Source: Bacteroidaceae bacterium
GTDB taxonomy: Bacteria; Bacteroidota; Bacteroidia; Bacteroidales; Bacteroidaceae
Length of the DNA stretch: 12,670 nt
Assembly: GCA_028709135.1 (NCBI GenBank)
Contig: JAQVXN010000026.1
Span: 1 to 12,670 of the forward strand
Direction of reading: 5' to 3'
The first letter of the stretch is position 1. Each line of letters starts with the position of its first letter. Under the pieces are notes generated by a model. The model ran no database searches and had not been told where the DNA came from. It saw only the letters and a program-made list of their open reading frames with translations. Below are positions 1 through 5,596 of the stretch, one piece after another. The translations under genes and the position numbers were made by a program.

Positions 1-176
1 TCTAAACCGGGGCCACGAAAAGATTTTATTGAAGTTCGGTTCGCTTTATCAAATGAGGATTTGAAAATTATGTCAATATGATATTTTTTGTTCAGTCTAA
101 CTAATTCGCCCGCCACAACTCTCAACAAATCTGCTGACTCAATGACGCAAGGACCTGCTATGATAATAGGATTCAT
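1..176 (-). CDS. kdsA: 3-deoxy-8-phosphooctulonate (KDO-8-P) synthase, N-terminal part
   Basis: This is the first 58 codons of a minus-strand gene that runs off the left edge of the window. The translation starts MNPIIIAGPCVIES and continues to IIFKSSFDKANRTS and SFRGPGL. These are the hallmark N-terminal blocks of KdsA: the first beta strand, the FK-SFDKANRSS phosphoenolpyruvate-binding loop and the RGPGL turn. KdsA condenses phosphoenolpyruvate with arabinose 5-phosphate in the cytoplasm to make KDO-8-phosphate for the lipopolysaccharide inner core. The ATG at 174-176 is the right start because the conserved protein normally begins only a few residues before the first block. A Bacteroidales-type promoter lies just upstream. 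The rest of the gene, including most metal and active-site residues, is outside the window. Confidence 0.93.
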   Translation of the reverse strand, partial: MNPIIIAGPCVIESADLLRVVAGELVRLNKKYHIDIIFKSSFDKANRTSIKSFRGPGL

Positions 177-197
177 AATTTTTTCTTTTCTGAAAAG

Positions 198-231
198 CAA
201 AATTACGGTTTTTCTTCCTAATGGCAGCAAA
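198..231 (-). promoter_or_regulatory. Putative kdsA promoter
   Basis: On the minus strand, TAATTTTG (198-205) matches the Bacteroidales -7 consensus TAnnTTTG. A TTTG (228-231) sits 22 bases upstream, slightly more than the usual 19-21. The predicted transcript would start near 190, about 15 bases before the kdsA ATG. Seen by motif only. Confidence 0.5.
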
Positions 232-468
232 AAACAATTTGTTTTTCTACTTTTTCATTCTGCGCAGAGTCAACGAGCAAGTGCAAAATGAGCTGAAATG
301 TTTAAAGGATGGAAGTTTAGAGGGGATAAAAGTTCAATTTTGCTCTGCGGTTGTTTTTTATCTTAATTTTCTTTTTGTGAAAAATACAGGTCATAAAATA
401 AACTCATTGCTTTCAGCGAATTGCTTCGATCGTGTTGTTCCAATTTTTACATGCTCAATCAAAGTTGG

Positions 469-575
469 TGACGCAGTGCGTCACAAAAGAAACGCAGTGC
501 GTCACAAAAGAAACGCAGTGCGTCATGAAAGAAACGCGTCGCGTCACAAAAGAAACGCACCGCGTCACATAGAAT
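469..575. repeat. Five-copy 21-bp tandem repeat, each unit a palindrome
   Basis: Five head-to-tail 21-bp units begin at 471, 492, 513, 534 and 555. Copies 1-3 carry the dyad ACGCA-G-TGCGT. In copy 1 it extends to GTGACGCA-G-TGCGTCAC (469-485), a perfect 8+1+8 inverted repeat. Copy 4 changes both arms together to ACGCG-T-CGCGT, so symmetry is kept. Copy 5 retains only ACGC/GCGT. Units are joined by the A-rich spacer ACAAAAGAA or close variants. Because 21 is a multiple of three, the array is open on both strands (RHKRNA-type repeats on plus, DALRFFC-type on minus). I read those frames as by-products rather than proteins. The array lies between the divergent kdsA and the DUF4468 gene. Confidence 0.9.
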
Positions 576-671
576 GAAAAGTAACATTTCATTTGTAACA
601 CCATATTCTGATAGAATTTCAGCCCAATTAATGAAATGTATCAAGTGTATCAAAGGCACTACGAGGTAGAA

Positions 672-786
672 TGTTCCTGTGTGGTTAAAGTTGAGACCTA
701 TAAAACGCTGTTTTAAAAACAGGAAAGGTAATTGAAGTATTTAAAATTCCCTGTGTCAGATTAATGGAGAGACCCATAGAATTTTT
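672..786. repeat. Imperfect direct repeat around a small dyad
   Basis: The blocks CCTGTGT, TTAA and GAGACC followed by ATA occur in the same order twice, around 674-705 and 747-780, with small indels between them. The dyad at 708-722 lies between the copies. The arrangement resembles a decayed intergenic repeat element or a local duplication. No coding sequence was seen in it. Whether it is dispersed in the genome cannot be judged from this window. Confidence 0.4.
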
Positions 787-792
787 TGTCGA

Positions 793-818
793 TTGTGAAT
801 CACAAAAATCTGTGCACA
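793..818. promoter_or_regulatory. Two GTG/CAC palindromes, possible operators
   Basis: TTGTGA-A-TCACAA (793-805) is a perfect 6+1+6 inverted repeat, and TGTGCACA (811-818) is a perfect 8-bp palindrome 5 bases later. A third dyad with the same GTG/CAC core overlaps the promoter at 882-889. Three related dyads within about 110 bases suggest binding sites for a dimeric regulator, but the regulator is unknown. Confidence 0.35.
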
Positions 819-881
819 AAATATTTTCTTCTGCATGTAACAGATTTTCATGTTAAAGATGTGCAGTCAAAATATTTTTCA

Positions 882-903
882 TAATTTTGTGAGCACAAAA
901 ATT
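882..903 (+). promoter_or_regulatory. Promoter of the DUF4468 gene with overlapping dyad
   Basis: TAATTTTG (882-889) matches the Bacteroidales -7 consensus. No clean TTTG -33 element was seen upstream. A perfect 7+2+7 dyad, TTTTGTG-AG-CACAAAA (885-900), overlaps the -7 box, so a bound protein would be expected to block transcription. The ATG follows at 912, leaving a leader of roughly 15 bases. Confidence 0.5.
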
Positions 904-911
904 TAAACAAG

Positions 912-1475
912 ATGAAGAGGATTATTGTTGTTTTATTAAGCTTGATTACATGTTATACTTTTGCTCAAAAGAGTAATATAAATGATTATTTAAAAGGTCA
1001 GGTACCTACTACTGAAAACGGTTCTGTTGTTTTCAATAAAACATTTTCAGTTCCAGGCAAATCAAAAGCTGAGATTTTTTCCAATTTGTTGGAATATACT
1101 CAAGGAGTTGTAAAAGCATCAGAACACAAAGATTACTCAAAAATTACTTTACAAGATGCGGAAAAAGGATACATTGTTTCCAATATTCAAGAACTTATGT
1201 ATTTTAAACGCAAAAGTTGGGAAAGCGACTGTACGGATTTCTTTTACCGTATTTTGATAACGTGTTCAGATGGTAATTTCAACATGAAGATACAAGATAT
1301 CACTTATAATTATGAAAATGATATGAATATTAAAGCAGAGAAATGGATTACAGACCTATATGCTTTAAGAAGTAATGGTAAATCCCTACGCAAAGATACA
1401 GGTAAATTTCGTCGTTTTACGATAGACCGAGTAAAACAACTGATGACAGATGCTGAAAAAGCCGCAAAAGAATAG
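912..1475 (+). CDS. Secreted DUF4468-type protein (TBP-like fold)
   Basis: This 187-residue protein has a Sec signal peptide (residues 1-18, MKRIIVVLLSLITCYTFA, then QKS). From about residue 38 to 150 it looks like the DUF4468 family, common in Bacteroidota and predicted to have a TBP-like fold. The pattern is a VVFNKTFSVPGKSKAEIF start, then a helix, then a GYIVSN strand, an FYRILITCSDGNFNMKI strand pair and an ITYNYEN strand. The C terminus (about 160-187) is basic and helical. No catalytic residues are apparent and the family's function is unknown; it is presumably periplasmic or envelope-associated. It is a single-gene unit, with its own promoter overlapped by a dyad and a hairpin terminator after the TAG. 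The family assignment is by sequence pattern and is fairly but not fully certain. Confidence 0.8.
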   Translation: MKRIIVVLLSLITCYTFAQKSNINDYLKGQVPTTENGSVVFNKTFSVPGKSKAEIFSNLLEYTQGVVKASEHKDYSKITLQDAEKGYIVSNIQELMYFKRKSWESDCTDFFYRILITCSDGNFNMKIQDITYNYENDMNIKAEKWITDLYALRSNGKSLRKDTGKFRRFTIDRVKQLMTDAEKAAKE

Positions 1476-1505
1476 TGCTTTTTAAAATAAGAAATTTCAG
1501 AAAAT

Positions 1506-1536
1506 AAAAATGATGGGAAAATCCCATCATTTTTTT
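1506..1536. terminator. Bidirectional terminator between convergent genes
   Basis: The perfect stem TGATGGGA (1511-1518) / TCCCATCA (1522-1529) has a three-base loop and is flanked by A and T runs that extend the pairing. On the plus strand it is followed by seven T. On the minus strand it is also followed by T-rich sequence. It contains the stop codon of the fucosidase gene (1527-1529), so the same hairpin can end both convergent transcripts. Confidence 0.85.
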
Positions 1537-2837
1537 GTTAATTCAATAATATAGTCAATACTTGTTGGCTCCTTTGTAAGCTGTATGCTAATAGTTCCCG
1601 TCTTTTTACTAATAGAAAAATGGAGTTCTTTTTTGGTTGCAAAATCTATTGCATGCGTAACCTTTGCTTTCATCGAAACTTCAAGTATATTTCCTTTTAA
1701 GGAAAGAACATGTAAATAAAGTTTATTACCTTTCTTAGTAGAAATGCCCCATGATTGTTCTGGTATATCACCAGCTTCAGTACCATAAATAGTTTCTCCG
1801 TTGAGTTTCATCCACTCTCCGATTTCTTTAAGTCTATTTAAAGCCATGTCAGGCAATTCTCCATCTGGACGCGGGCCAATATTAAGCAGTAAATTAGATC
1901 CTTTTCCAGCACACTTGACAAGTAATTGAATTAATTCTTTCAATGATTTATAATTTAAATCAGCAACTTTGTAACCCCACATACCATTCATCGTCTGACA
2001 CATCTCCAAAGGCAATTTACTAACCTCTTGTCCAGACATACCTGCAGTGTTTTCACCCGGTAAATCCCGCTCAAACATTTGAAAATCTTCTCCAGTGATA
2101 GGTTTTAAATGATGATTATTACCGATCAAACATGCAGGATTAATAGTGTGTATGTATTGATAAAGTTCTGGCATGCGCCAATCGAAAGGTGTTTTATCTC
2201 CAAGATGATCCCAATATCCGTCAAACCAAAGAGCTCGAATCGGACCATAATGAGTCAATAGTTCCTTAATCTGTTCCTTCATAAAATTGAAATAAGAATT
2301 GTAATCAACTTTATCACCCTTTCGACCAGTATCATGCCCTGTACTGCCAATTGGATAATCATCACGATACCAATCGAGTAACGAATAATAAATGTGCATA
2401 TTGATACCTTCGTCATGACAAGCTTGTGAAAGTTCGCCTACAATATCTCTTTTAAAAGGAGTGCCGTCCACAATATTATAAGAAGATGCCGCAGTCTTAA
2501 ACATGGAAAAACCATCATGATGACGAGATGTAAAACAAATGTACTTTGCTCCAGCATTTTTAATAGCCTTAACCCATTCATGAGCATTAAAACGAATAGG
2601 GAAAAAGCATGTAGCAGCCTTGGCATATTCATCTTTATTTAATTTGCCATCTTGCAAATACCATTCACCTTGAGCATAAGTAGAATAAATACCCCAATGG
2701 ATAAAAATACCAAAACGATCGTTTGCAAATTGTTTGCGAGCTTCCAGATTCTCCTTGGTGGGTAAATATTCTGTCTGAGCACTTAAAGGAAAGACCAAAC
2801 TCAACGTGAAAATGAAAAAAATGACAAAAGTCTTCAT
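1527..2837 (-). CDS. Alpha-L-fucosidase, glycoside hydrolase family 29
   Basis: This 436-residue exported enzyme has a signal peptide at residues 1-20 (ends PLSA, then QTEY). The GH29 catalytic barrel follows, with the FIHWG motif (45-49), SRHHDGF (104-110), YYSLLDWY (150-157) and ALWFDGYW (202-209). Asp206 in WFDG is the expected nucleophile. The block LLLNIGPRPDGELP (317-330) is typical of the family. The acid/base is not invariant in GH29; Glu256 or Glu262 in the FERDLPGE segment are candidates. A short C-terminal beta region (about 360-436) matches the usual sandwich domain. The enzyme would remove terminal alpha-L-fucose from glycans in the periplasm or at the surface, releasing fucose with retention of configuration. 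The gene stands alone, with no SusC/SusD pair or other glycosidase beside it in the window. It has its own promoter upstream and a shared terminator. Confidence 0.95.
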   Translation of the reverse strand: MKTFVIFFIFTLSLVFPLSAQTEYLPTKENLEARKQFANDRFGIFIHWGIYSTYAQGEWYLQDGKLNKDEYAKAATCFFPIRFNAHEWVKAIKNAGAKYICFTSRHHDGFSMFKTAASSYNIVDGTPFKRDIVGELSQACHDEGINMHIYYSLLDWYRDDYPIGSTGHDTGRKGDKVDYNSYFNFMKEQIKELLTHYGPIRALWFDGYWDHLGDKTPFDWRMPELYQYIHTINPACLIGNNHHLKPITGEDFQMFERDLPGENTAGMSGQEVSKLPLEMCQTMNGMWGYKVADLNYKSLKELIQLLVKCAGKGSNLLLNIGPRPDGELPDMALNRLKEIGEWMKLNGETIYGTEAGDIPEQSWGISTKKGNKLYLHVLSLKGNILEVSMKAKVTHAIDFATKKELHFSISKKTGTISIQLTKEPTSIDYIIELTKK

Positions 2838-2859
2838 GTTTGTGTTTTTTAGTATTCAA

Positions 2860-2867
2860 CAAAAATA
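2860..2867 (-). promoter_or_regulatory. Putative fucosidase promoter -7 box
   Basis: Minus-strand TATTTTTG matches TAnnTTTG and lies 23 bases before the fucosidase ATG. No clear TTTG -33 box was found at the usual distance. It is divergent from the rnpB promoter, about 35 bases away. Confidence 0.5.
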
Positions 2868-2876
2868 CAAAAATCT

Positions 2877-2908
2877 TTTGGGAATATAAAACTAAAGTCG
2901 TAATATTG
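2877..2908 (+). promoter_or_regulatory. rnpB promoter
   Basis: TTTG (2877-2880), a 20-base spacer, then TAATATTG (2901-2908) fit the Bacteroidales sigma-ABfr consensus with one mismatch in the -7 box. Transcription would start about 12 bases later, at the 5' end of the RNase P RNA. Confidence 0.65.
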
Positions 2909-2920
2909 CAAGTTCAAACA

Positions 2921-3293
2921 AAAGAGTTGGTCGGTTTGCCGTCGGCTTCATGATGGAGCAGGAGGAAAGTCCGGGCAACAAAGAGCAGTTCACTTCCTAA
3001 CGGGAAGATATCCGCGAGGGTAAAATAACGCAGAAGAAAATAACCGCCTTCATTTTGGAGGTAAGGGTGAGAAGGCGAGGTAAGAGCTCACCGGCCGGAC
3101 AGCAATGTTCCGGGACGTGCGTTACGAACGTTGAAAGTTCAAGTAAACCGGCGTTTGAGGGTTGCTCGCCCAAACTTAGGTACGTCGGAGGGTAGAACGA
3201 TAGAACCTTTTGGTGACAGAAGGTGTAGATAAATGGCAAACATCCTGATTCAAATTAGGATACAAAACCCGGCTTACAGACCAACTCTTTTTT
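2921..3293 (+). ncRNA. rnpB: RNase P RNA component
   Basis: This is the catalytic RNA of ribonuclease P, which trims the 5' leaders of tRNA precursors. The ends pair as helix P1: AGAGTTGGTC (2923-2932) with GACCAACTCT (3279-3288), a perfect 10-bp match. The conserved core GAGGAAAGTCCGGGC (2962-2976), including one strand of P4, and its 3' partner AACCCGGCTTACAGACC (from about 3266) are both present. The length of about 370 nt is normal for a bacterial A-type RNA. The 3' strand of P1 runs into a T-tract (3288-3294), which probably defines the 3' end. An open frame on the opposite strand is incidental. Confidence 0.96.
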
Positions 3294-3320
3294 TATCTTG
3301 TTAATCTAAAATTCTATCAA

Positions 3321-3731
3321 ATGATAAAAAACATTTTCAAGACAGCATTTGTTGTTATTCTTTTTCTTTCATTGTCAAGTGTTGCGTTCGCACAATCAAC
3401 AAAAGATCGCTGGCGTTGCCAACATGTCGTAAAAGGGTTAAAACTTGACAAAGAATTGTCTGCAAAGTTTTCACCGGTTTTTTATGCTTATCTGAAAGAT
3501 TTACATCAAGCTGGTGATCTTTATGACAACATGAAAGATAAGTATAAAACTCAAATTGACAAGCATCAACTCACCTTAGAACAGGCACAGCAATTACTTG
3601 ATGCACATTGGAATTCTGATGCAAAACAAGTTCAAGTAAAACAAAAATACACACAGCTATTTAGTAAAATAATCAAACTTCCTTATGTGTATTATGCTTT
3701 TAAATTATCTAACGACAAGGCTCCAAAATAG
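3321..3731 (+). CDS. Small secreted helical protein, possibly Spy/CpxP-like
   Basis: This 136-residue protein has a signal peptide at residues 1-24 (hydrophobic core VVILFLSLSS, cleavage likely after VAFA). The mature part is almost entirely predicted helix and rich in Lys, Gln and Asp. It starts with a segment like KLDKELSAKFSPVFYAYLKDL and ends with a YTQLFSKIIKLPYVYYAFKL segment. Small periplasmic proteins with this layout in Bacteroidota are sometimes placed near the Spy/CpxP (LTxxQ) chaperone group. LTLEQAQ at 84-90 is LTxxQ-like, but I cannot confirm membership. It begins only about 28 bases after rnpB and I see no promoter in that gap, so it may be transcribed by read-through. A strong terminator follows. 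The function is unknown. Confidence 0.7.
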   Translation: MIKNIFKTAFVVILFLSLSSVAFAQSTKDRWRCQHVVKGLKLDKELSAKFSPVFYAYLKDLHQAGDLYDNMKDKYKTQIDKHQLTLEQAQQLLDAHWNSDAKQVQVKQKYTQLFSKIIKLPYVYYAFKLSNDKAPK

Positions 3732-3756
3732 TTTTCTTCCTTTTATAAGCAGAATC

Positions 3757-3794
3757 AAAAGAGGGTGCGTTAAACAATGAACGCACCCTCTTTT
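3757..3794 (+). terminator. Strong rho-independent terminator
   Basis: A perfect 15-bp stem, AAAAGAGGGTGCGTT (3757-3771) with AACGCACCCTCTTTT (3780-3794), encloses an 8-base loop. The stem ends in T residues on the plus strand. It terminates the rnpB/small secreted protein unit. Confidence 0.88.
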
Positions 3795-3828
3795 GGTAAC
3801 TCAATGGAATTAGTAATAAAGTTTGTTG

Positions 3829-4047
3829 TATTTTTGACAATGCTCTCAGTTTAGGACTTTATAGAATTTTTCACGACCTTCCTTGTGTAAAAGCAGGTAA
3901 ATGTTTTATCCCTCTACTGATAGAGAATCCCTGCTTCTTGCTGTAATAACTGTATATTCCCAGTTATCCTGTAAAAGTGCTTTATTGAAAAGTGTGGAAT
4001 AAAATTATTTGAAAATAAAAAGGATGTGCTTGTTGACACATCCTTTT
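3829..4047 (+). other. Candidate small structured RNA (unproven)
   Basis: A -7-like box TATTTTTG (3829-3836) precedes about 200 bases with no gene but several local helices. AAGCAGG (3891-3897) pairs with CCTGCTT (3930-3936) around an inner hairpin CTCTA-CTGA-TAGAG (3912-3925). A further hairpin is ATAACTG (3946-3952) / CAGTTAT (3961-3967). The stretch ends at a terminator hairpin that works on both strands. No good -33 element was seen and no known RNA family was recognised. It may equally be plain intergenic DNA. Confidence 0.3.
4018..4047. terminator. Terminator after tatC, possibly bidirectional
   Basis: The stem AAAAGGATGTG (4018-4028) / CACATCCTTTT (4037-4047) has an 8-base loop. On the minus strand it lies 26 bases beyond the tatC stop and is followed by TTTTTATTTTC. 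It therefore closes the redox/Tat operon. On the plus strand it also ends in four T. Confidence 0.82.
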
Positions 4048-4072
4048 ATTGATATAAGTAATTTGTAGATCT

Positions 4073-4987
4073 TTACATTTGTTTCTCCACATTCAGTTGT
4101 TTATTTTTGGGTTCCGGCAAATTATTTTCATTTCCTGTCTTCCCACTATCATCGTCATCATCGTCGTCGTCATCATCGTCATCAGTATTTCTTGGCTTAT
4201 ATGTGAACCTCACAATGACTACACTTAATTCAAAAAGTAAATAAATAGGTAATGAAACCATTGACAAGGTAAATGCATCACTTGTTGGCGTAATAATTGC
4301 AGCAATAATCAAAATAATTACAATTGCATGTTTACGATATTTCACCATAAAACTTGGTTTTAAAAATCCAAAGCGAGCAAAAAGCCAACAAAGAACAGGG
4401 AGCTCAAAAAGAATGCCCATCATTAAGTTGAGCATCATCATTGTGTCGATATACGATTCCAAAGAAATTAAATTCTTAACATCATTGCTAACTTGATAAG
4501 TTCCCAAAAAACGAAAGGTCAATGGGAATATCAACAAATAGCTTAGCAAAGCGCCCATCAAAAACATGATGTAACCACTCAAGATAAATCGAATAGAATA
4601 GCGGCGTTCGTTTCTGTATAGTGCAGGAGCAACAAAAGAAAACAACTCATAAAGAATATATGGCGAGACCAAAAGTATAGCCATACAAAAAGCCATTTTC
4701 ATGTGGACAAGAAACTGCGAAGCCATTCCGGTATTTATTAATTCAACATTAAAACCTTGCGGCGCAATCGAAGAAAGACCTACCGCATCACTTAATCTCC
4801 TTAAAAGTCGATAAGTAATGAAGCTATCGTATTTGGGGGCAAGAACGATTTGGAAAAGCAAATCCTTAAAACAAAACGTTACGATCGTTGCTATCATTAC
4901 AGCAATAAAAACATGTATGATAACGGCTCTGAGAGCATCAAGATGGTCCCAGAAAGTAGCGTTTATATCGTGCTGAGGAGAGCTCAT
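4073..4987 (-). CDS. tatC: Sec-independent protein translocase subunit TatC
   Basis: TatC is the polytopic core of the twin-arginine translocase. It binds the RR signal peptide and, with TatA, moves folded proteins across the inner membrane. The 304 residues show the cytoplasmic HLDALR motif (15-20, matching HLxELR), six membrane segments (about 22-45, 97-120, 133-157, 182-203, 219-234 and 238-258) and the conserved FVAPALYRNERR (118-129). The FPLTFRFL block (154-161) is also present. The loop after the first membrane segment is longer than in E. coli. The cytoplasmic tail carries twelve consecutive Asp (269-280) and a Lys/Glu/Asn-rich end. The ATG overlaps the tatA stop by four bases (4984-4987), indicating translational coupling. 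No tatB is present, as in other minimal TatAC systems. It is the last gene of the operon. Confidence 0.95.
   Translation of the reverse strand: MSSPQHDINATFWDHLDALRAVIIHVFIAVMIATIVTFCFKDLLFQIVLAPKYDSFITYRLLRRLSDAVGLSSIAPQGFNVELINTGMASQFLVHMKMAFCMAILLVSPYILYELFSFVAPALYRNERRYSIRFILSGYIMFLMGALLSYLLIFPLTFRFLGTYQVSNDVKNLISLESYIDTMMMLNLMMGILFELPVLCWLFARFGFLKPSFMVKYRKHAIVIILIIAAIITPTSDAFTLSMVSLPIYLLFELSVVIVRFTYKPRNTDDDDDDDDDDDDSGKTGNENNLPEPKNKQLNVEKQM
4148..4183 (-). repeat. GAY trinucleotide run encoding twelve Asp in TatC
   Basis: Thirty-six bases of mixed GAT and GAC codons encode Asp269-Asp280 in the cytoplasmic tail of TatC. The run is a simple-sequence repeat in multiples of three, so slippage would change the tail length without breaking the frame. 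Confidence 0.95.
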
Positions 4988-5205
4988 TCTTTCTTTTCCT
5001 CTTTGGGCTGCTGATCAGAATCCTTAAATTCCTTTTCTGTTGAATCTTCGATGCTGTTTATGCCATCTTTAAAACTACGAACACCTTTCCCTAGTCCTTT
5101 CATAAGTTCTGGAATTTTCTTTCCGCCAAAAAGTAGCAGAATAACGAGAGCAATGATTAGGACTTCTTGAAATCCAAAGCCACCGATAAATTGTAATTGA
5201 ATCAT
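4984..5205 (-). CDS. tatA: Twin-arginine translocase pore subunit TatA
   Basis: This 73-residue protein has one N-terminal membrane helix (about residues 8-26, FGFQEVLIIALVILLLF), a short hinge and the family signature FGGKKIPELMKGLGKG (26-41). An amphipathic helix and an acidic/basic tail (EEKKE) follow. TatA oligomers open the passage for folded substrates bound by TatC. The helix is short, as expected for TatA, with Gln13 in place of the polar residue often seen near its start. It lies 10 bases after the stop of the upstream ferredoxin piece and overlaps tatC by ATGA. With no tatB nearby, this protein probably fills both TatA and TatB roles. Confidence 0.94.
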   Translation of the reverse strand: MIQLQFIGGFGFQEVLIIALVILLLFGGKKIPELMKGLGKGVRSFKDGINSIEDSTEKEFKDSDQQPKEEKKE

Positions 5206-5215
5206 AATTAATAGT

Positions 5216-5542
5216 TTATAATGTGTTATTTTTAAGATTTTGTACCAAAGTATTTATTCTCTTCATTTGATCAGGAATTTTAATGTGTTGCGGGCAAAGA
5301 GGAAGACAATGTCCGCAGGCCGTACAATGAATTGATTGTTTTTTTTCACGAACACTTTTTGAAAAGTTGCCCAAAAAAGCTTCGCGTGCTTTAACATAAT
5401 TTGCAGACTGTTTACTTGCTGGGATATTTCCTGCTTCAAGACACTTATTGAAATAAGCAAAATTGGCAGGAATGTCAAGGCCAAACGGGCACGGCATACA
5501 ATACCGACATCCAGTACATGGAATGACAGGATATTTCATCAT
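5216..5542 (-). CDS. Dicluster 4Fe-4S ferredoxin domain, split from the aldo/keto reductase
   Basis: This is a 108-residue piece starting at ATG 5540-5542. It carries two cysteine groups: CTGCRYCMPCP (CxxCxxCxxCP) near the N terminus and CTACGHCLPLCP (CxxCxxCxxxCP) near residue 72. Each group is suited to a [4Fe-4S] cluster. In the related ferredoxin-tailed aldo/keto reductases this is the C-terminal domain of one protein of about 450-460 residues. Here it is in the same frame as the reductase upstream, and the frame is open between them except for a TAA at 5594-5596. Translation would need reinitiation at 5542 or stop read-through. The segment between the stop and this ATG (KPVTDADKNFLQETAVAM on translation) reads like genuine protein, so the split is probably recent. 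The domain itself is undamaged. Confidence 0.75.
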   Translation of the reverse strand: MMKYPVIPCTGCRYCMPCPFGLDIPANFAYFNKCLEAGNIPASKQSANYVKAREAFLGNFSKSVREKKQSIHCTACGHCLPLCPQHIKIPDQMKRINTLVQNLKNNTL

Positions 5543-5593
5543 AGCGACAGCTGTTTCTTGAAGAAAATTCTTGTCCGCATCGGTAACCGGTTT

Positions 5594-5596
5594 TTA
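5594..5596 (-). other. In-frame TAA splitting the reductase-ferredoxin gene
   Basis: Minus-strand reading gives VFSP, stop, KPVTDADKNF with no frame change. A single base change from TTA (Leu) would give this TAA, and related proteins usually have an uninterrupted linker here. The stop falls between two otherwise complete domains. It may be a real mutation, a functional gene split, or a base-call error. Confidence 0.85.

Larger units (their letters stand above)
576..881. other. Gene-free stretch with repeats and dyads
   Basis: No reading frame here has a recognisable product, and codon runs are short on both strands. The stretch holds a 7+1+7 dyad CTGTTTT-A-AAAACAG (708-722), an imperfect direct repeat flanking it (about 674-705 and 747-780) and GTG/CAC palindromes just before the next gene's promoter. 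Together with 177-468 it makes one of the longest non-coding spans of the window. Confidence 0.6.

Noticed and set aside
88..291. Open frame on the plus strand over the kdsA start
   Set aside because: It runs antisense through the clear kdsA N terminus, and its translation has no domain-like features.
221..659. Open frames on both strands through the 21-bp repeat array
   Set aside because: Openness follows from a repeat unit that is a multiple of three without stops. The products are low-complexity (RHKRNA or DALRFFC repeats) with no start signals or neighbours to support them.
619..670. Tiny frame with two CxxC-like cysteines (MKCIKCIKGTTR)
   Set aside because: Only 12 codons, with no promoter or ribosome-binding site; expected by chance.
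2997..3239. 80-codon minus-strand frame
   Set aside because: It lies antisense inside the RNase P RNA gene, whose conserved core explains the sequence.
3805..3852. Short frame with a signal-peptide-like hydrophobic start
   Set aside because: Only about 16 codons before a stop and no continuing frame. Not enough to call a pseudogene.
5594..5596. Recoding of the stop to selenocysteine or pyrrolysine
   Set aside because: The codon is TAA. Those systems use TGA and TAG, so they cannot explain it.
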